Source: Curtobacterium pusillum (GTDB taxonomy: Bacteria > Actinomycetota > Actinomycetes > Actinomycetales > Microbacteriaceae). From it: DNA of 64,000 bases. The notes beneath the pieces were generated by a model, which had not been told where the DNA came from, ran no database searches, and was given only the letters and a program-made list of their open reading frames with translations. A program made the position numbers and the translations under genes. Shown here in pieces: positions 61,047 through 64,000 of this stretch. The stretch is taken from contig CP018783.1 of assembly GCA_002025645.1 (NCBI GenBank), forward strand, positions 558,001 through 622,000, in the 5' to 3' direction. Every line of letters starts with the position of its first letter. Position 1 is the stretch's first letter.

Positions 61047-62279
61047 GTGGGATCTGACGAAGCAACGACCTGGGGGCGGGTCGACGAGAACGGGACGGTG
61101 TACGTCCGGTACGAGGACACCGAGAAAGCCGTCGGTGAGTACCCGGACGCAACGCCCGACGAAGCCCTCGCCTACTTCGCGCGGAAGTACGCCGACCTCG
61201 AGGGGCAGGTGAAGATCGCCGAGCAGCGCGTCCAGCGCGGCGCATCGGCGAACGACGTCGCCCGCACGGTCGAGCACCTCCAGGCCCTCGTGGCCGAGGC
61301 CCGCGTGGTCGGTGACCTCAAGTCGCTCGAGACCCGTGTCGGCGCACTCACCGAGCAGCTCGGCTCCCTCACCAAGGAGCAGGCGGAGCAGGCGCAGCAG
61401 GCCCTGGCCGACGCGCTCGCGCACCGTGCCGCGCTGGTCGAGGAAGCCGAGGCACTGGCAGCCGTCGACCCGGCTCGTGCGCAGTGGAAGCAGATCACCG
61501 CGCAGCTCGACGACGTGTTCGCCCGGTGGCAGCAGCACCAGCACGACGGTCCGCGGATCCCCAAGAACGAGGCGAACGAGCTCTGGAAGCGGTTCCGTGC
61601 CGCCCGCTCGACGGTCGACCAGCACCGTCGTGCGTTCTACTCGGAGCTCGACGCCCAGCACCGCGACGCCCGCAACCGCAAGCAGGAGCTCGTCCAGCAG
61701 GCCGAGGCCCTCGCACCGCGCGGCTCGGACGCGATCCCGGCCTACCGGGAGCTCCTCGACGACTGGAAGCAGGCGGGCCGCGCGGGCAAGCGCCACGACG
61801 ACGCACTCTGGGCCCGGTTCAAGGCCGCGGGTGACGTGCTGTTCGAGCAGCGTCACGCCGAGAGCGCCGCCGAGAACGAGGAGTTCTCCGGCAACCTCGA
61901 GGCGAAGCAGGCCCTCCTGACCGAGGCCGAGCCGCTGCTGCAGGCGACCGACCGGGTCGCTGCACGTCGCACCCTCACGGGCATCCAGCGTCGCTGGGAC
62001 GAGATCGGCAAGGTCCCGCGCGGCGACGTCCGCCGCATCGAGGACCGGCTCCGCGCCGTCGAGGACCACGTGCGCTCGCTCGAGGACCAGCACTGGAAGG
62101 CGTCCGACCCGGAGCGCAAGGCCCGTCAGACGGGGCTCGCGAGCCAGCTCGAGGACGCCATCGGCAAGCTCGAGTCGGAGCTCGCCGAGGCACAGGCGTC
62201 CGGTAACGCCCGCAAGATCAAGGACGCGCAGGAAGCACTCGACGCCCGCAAGATCTGGCTCGACGCGCTCGGCGGCTGA
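61047..62279 (+). CDS. DUF349 domain protein
   Basis: A 410-residue all-helical protein with repeated DUF349 units, marked by recurring Trp and Trp-Lys helix turns (ARWQQHQHDG, ELWKRFRAAR, DDWKQAGRAGKRHDDALWARF, RRWDEIGKVPRGDV). The family is widespread in actinobacteria and its function is unknown; coiled-coil nature suggests a scaffold. Start is GTG at 61047 with GAGG upstream. It ends at a strong terminator. Confidence 0.9.
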   Translation: MGSDEATTWGRVDENGTVYVRYEDTEKAVGEYPDATPDEALAYFARKYADLEGQVKIAEQRVQRGASANDVARTVEHLQALVAEARVVGDLKSLETRVGALTEQLGSLTKEQAEQAQQALADALAHRAALVEEAEALAAVDPARAQWKQITAQLDDVFARWQQHQHDGPRIPKNEANELWKRFRAARSTVDQHRRAFYSELDAQHRDARNRKQELVQQAEALAPRGSDAIPAYRELLDDWKQAGRAGKRHDDALWARFKAAGDVLFEQRHAESAAENEEFSGNLEAKQALLTEAEPLLQATDRVAARRTLTGIQRRWDEIGKVPRGDVRRIEDRLRAVEDHVRSLEDQHWKASDPERKARQTGLASQLEDAIGKLESELAEAQASGNARKIKDAQEALDARKIWLDALGG

Positions 62280-62290
62280 TCCGACGTACG

Positions 62291-62328
62291 ACGAAGCCCC
62301 CGCGACCGTCCGGCCGCGGGGGCTTCGT
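62291..62328. terminator. Terminator for the DUF349 gene and possibly ribF
   Basis: Perfect 14-bp inverted arms at 62291-62304 and 62315-62328 with a 10-nt loop lie 12 nt after the DUF349 stop, between convergent genes, so it could work on both strands. Confidence 0.85.
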
Positions 62329-62422
62329 CGTCGGTGCGTGCGTGCGGCGCGGCGCGCGGTCGGTGTGCGCAATGTGCGAGGCTCCGCGCACGGTGCGACC
62401 CGGTTGCCATCGCACGATGCGC

Positions 62423-62485
62423 GGAACCTCGCACCGTGCCGGAGCGACCGCGCACCGCGCCGGTGCGACCTCGCACCGTGCGAGC
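62423..62485. repeat. Three-copy 21-bp tandem repeat
   Basis: Three imperfect 21-bp units (62423-62443, 62444-62464, 62465-62485) share the core CGCACCGYGC and lie directly downstream of the ribF stop. The preceding stretch 62340-62422 has related half-units (GCGCACGGTGCG and CGCACGATGCGCG) and several hairpins. Confidence 0.7.
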
Positions 62486-62495
62486 CCGCCGGGTG

Positions 62496-63458
62496 TCAGA
62501 CGACCGCGGGGAGGCCCAGGAGCGTCCGGATGTCGCGGTCGTCCTGGCGCATCTGCGCGGCGAGCTCGTCCATCGAGTCGAACTTCACCATGCCCCGGAC
62601 GTAGGAGACGAACAGGACGGAGATCGTCTCGCCGTACAGGTCGATGTCGACGTCGAGCAGGTGCGCCTCGATCTGCTTCGCCGGCACCCCCTCGAACGTC
62701 GGGTTGTTGCCGACCGACACCGCCGCCGGGTACACCGTGCCGTCGTGCAGGACCCGGGCGGCGTACACACCGTCGGCCGGGACGAAGCCCTCGCACGCCG
62801 GATCGAGGTTCGCGGTCGGGTACCCCATCGCCCGACCGCGCTCGTTCCCGTGCACGACGACGCTGCGGACGGCGTGCTCGCGACCGAGGAGTCGTGCGGC
62901 CTCGGCGACCCGGCCGTCCCCGAGGAGCTCGCGGATCCACGTCGACGAGACGCGTCGCTCGCCGTCCGGCCGGACGTCGTCCACCAGGTCGACGTCGTCG
63001 ATGAGCTCGACGGTGAACCCGTGCTGCTCCCCGAGGGCGCGCAGCAATGTGACGTCGCCGGCTCCCTTGGCGCCGAAGCGGAAGTCACTGCCGACGAAGA
63101 CGAGTCGGGCGTGCAGGGTGTCGACGAGGATCTCGGACACGAACGCCTCTGGTGCCTTCGACTGCAGCTCGTGGTCGAAGCGGAGGAGCAGCGTGGCGTC
63201 GACGCCGACCTCGTCGAGGAGCTCGCGGCGCTGCGCGATGCTCGTCAGCGCTGGAGGGACCTTGCCCGGCTCGATGACGCTGAGCGGGTGCCGGTCGAAC
63301 GTCACGACGGTGGAGACGAGGTCGTGCTCACCGGCGGCGCGCTCAAGGTGGGCGATGACCGCGCGGTGTCCCACGTGCACGCCGTCGAACTTGCCGATGG
63401 TCACGGCGCTCGGCCCGAAGCCCTGCGCCACGTCGGCGGTGTCGTCGTAGTACTGCAT
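62496..63458 (-). CDS. ribF: Bifunctional riboflavin kinase/FAD synthetase
   Basis: The 320-residue enzyme makes FMN then FAD. The N-terminal nucleotidyltransferase domain has GKFDGVHVGHRAVIAHL, HARLVFVGSDFRFGAKGAGD and SSTWIRELLGDG; the C-terminal kinase domain has GRAMGYPTANLD and VGNNPTF. Both activities are predicted to be intact. ATG at 63458. It is 9 nt downstream of a membrane-protein gene on the same strand. Confidence 0.97.
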   Translation of the reverse strand: MQYYDDTADVAQGFGPSAVTIGKFDGVHVGHRAVIAHLERAAGEHDLVSTVVTFDRHPLSVIEPGKVPPALTSIAQRRELLDEVGVDATLLLRFDHELQSKAPEAFVSEILVDTLHARLVFVGSDFRFGAKGAGDVTLLRALGEQHGFTVELIDDVDLVDDVRPDGERRVSSTWIRELLGDGRVAEAARLLGREHAVRSVVVHGNERGRAMGYPTANLDPACEGFVPADGVYAARVLHDGTVYPAAVSVGNNPTFEGVPAKQIEAHLLDVDIDLYGETISVLFVSYVRGMVKFDSMDELAAQMRQDDRDIRTLLGLPAVV

Positions 63459-63467
63459 GCCGCTCCC

Positions 63468-63911
63468 CTACTCGCCGGCCGTCACGCTGGACGGCGCCGG
63501 CTCGGTGGCGACGGCGGTCCGGTGGTGCTTCCGCAGCCACCACAGTCCGGCCGCGGGCAGCACGAGCGGGGCGAAGGCGTAGCCCATGCCGTAGTACGAC
63601 CAGATGGTGTCGTCGGGGAACAGCGCACGGTCGAACAGCGACAGGGTGCCGATGACGAGCACACCGGTCATCTCGAACACGATCGTCACGCAGGCGACCC
63701 GGTACCAGAACCGCCCGGGGGCGATGAGGGCGATCATCGCGACGATGTACACCACGGCCGCGCTGGCGCTCAGCGTGTACGCGAACGGCGCGAAGTCGAA
63801 CTTCTCGATGATCTGGACGACGCTGCGTCCGGTCGCCGCGAGCGCGAGGATGCCGTACACGGCGATGAGGACGCGGCCGATGCCCGTCGCGAGTGAGGAT
63901 CTGGTCGCCAT
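63468..63911 (-). CDS. Four-helix membrane protein, unknown function
   Basis: A 147-residue protein with four membrane helices (about residues 12-32, 44-64, 76-96, 109-125) starting MATRSSLATGIGRVLIAVYG and ending in a polar tail. An IWSYYGMGYAFAPL stretch is typical of a small actinobacterial family of unknown role. The start is the ATG at 63911, preceded by a consensus -10 and no ribosome binding site, consistent with a leaderless transcript. Confidence 0.8.
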   Translation of the reverse strand: MATRSSLATGIGRVLIAVYGILALAATGRSVVQIIEKFDFAPFAYTLSASAAVVYIVAMIALIAPGRFWYRVACVTIVFEMTGVLVIGTLSLFDRALFPDDTIWSYYGMGYAFAPLVLPAAGLWWLRKHHRTAVATEPAPSSVTAGE

Positions 63912-63918
63912 TGCACCG

Positions 63919-63924
63919 ATTCTA
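63919..63924 (-). promoter_or_regulatory. Candidate -10 for a leaderless transcript
   Basis: TAGAAT on the minus strand ends 7 nt before the ATG at 63911, so transcription would start at the start codon. The last 76 nt of the window upstream show no further gene. Confidence 0.5.
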
Positions 63925-64000
63925 CCGACGCCGGGCGGGACGGATGACGCACCGCGACGATCGGCTCGACCCGGCACCGGATCAGTTCAGGGCGAACCAG

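Overview
The window is about 72% G+C by eye, tightly packed, and carries the high-GC codon bias, GTG/TTG starts and 4-nt stop/start overlaps (ATGA, GTGA, TGATG) typical of Actinobacteria. Gene content and order (his/trp block followed by lgt; pyrR-pyrBC-membrane protein-carAB-pyrF-mIHF/gmk-rpoZ-metK-priA; alaS-ruvX-mltG-aroCKB with efp-nusB nearby) match the actinobacterial chromosomal core. Many details (Trp-associated membrane proteins, degenerate PriA) suggest Microbacteriaceae, most likely a Curtobacterium-like organism. That assignment is an inference from recall, not from a search. Nearly all genes lie on the minus strand, so the transcription order runs from high to low coordinates. I see no rRNA, tRNA, insertion sequence, prophage or CRISPR array.

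Layout on the minus strand, right to left. (a) 64.0-57.4 kb: a four-helix membrane protein, ribF, rarA and rpsD, with a plus-strand pair (a membrane-anchored cyclophilin and a DUF349 protein) between ribF and rarA. (b) 57.6-49.1 kb: a small membrane protein, alaS, ruvX, mltG, aroC, aroK, aroB and a nucleoside deaminase, followed by two small plus-strand genes of unknown function. (c) 48.4-45.6 kb: an ABC1/UbiB-family kinase-like protein, efp and nusB. (d) 45.6-34.2 kb: the pyrimidine operon pyrR-pyrB-pyrC-(membrane protein)-carA-carB-pyrF, continuing into a fused mIHF-guanylate kinase gene, rpoZ, metK and priA. (e) 31.9-29.6 kb: tdh-kbl for threonine breakdown. (f) 29.1-23.6 kb: a large SF2 helicase with two internal membrane segments, fmt and rsmB. 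(g) 23.5-13.9 kb: rpe, hisE-hisG-hisF-hisI, trpE, two small membrane proteins, trpC-trpB-trpA and lgt. (h) 13.7-6.1 kb: gltB-gltD (ammonia assimilation) and pyk. (i) 5.9-0 kb: a ferritin-like/VIT1 membrane protein, a plus-strand HdeD-like membrane protein, an acyltransferase, and an aldehyde dehydrogenase with its DUF779 partner and a GAF-domain regulator cut by the window edge.

How the genes work together: most of the window supplies building blocks, namely UMP (pyr/car), Trp, His, chorismate (aroBCK), Glu (gltBD), AdoMet (metK), FMN/FAD (ribF) and GMP to GDP (gmk). The rest is translation and replication housekeeping (efp, rpsD, alaS, fmt, rsmB, priA, rarA, ruvX). One regulatory site can be assigned with good support: a PyrR-type RNA loop just upstream of the pyrR ribosome binding site.

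Items that conventional annotation would miss: an over-represented 11-mer CTGGAGGCRCG on both strands; a tandem pair of long imperfect palindromes between priA and tdh whose differences partly preserve base pairing; a three-copy 21-bp repeat beside ribF; a multi-hairpin leader upstream of gltB; paired hairpins between trpC and trpB; an in-frame mIHF-Gmk fusion; and the membrane-segmented helicase, which is the best candidate here for an uncharacterised activity.
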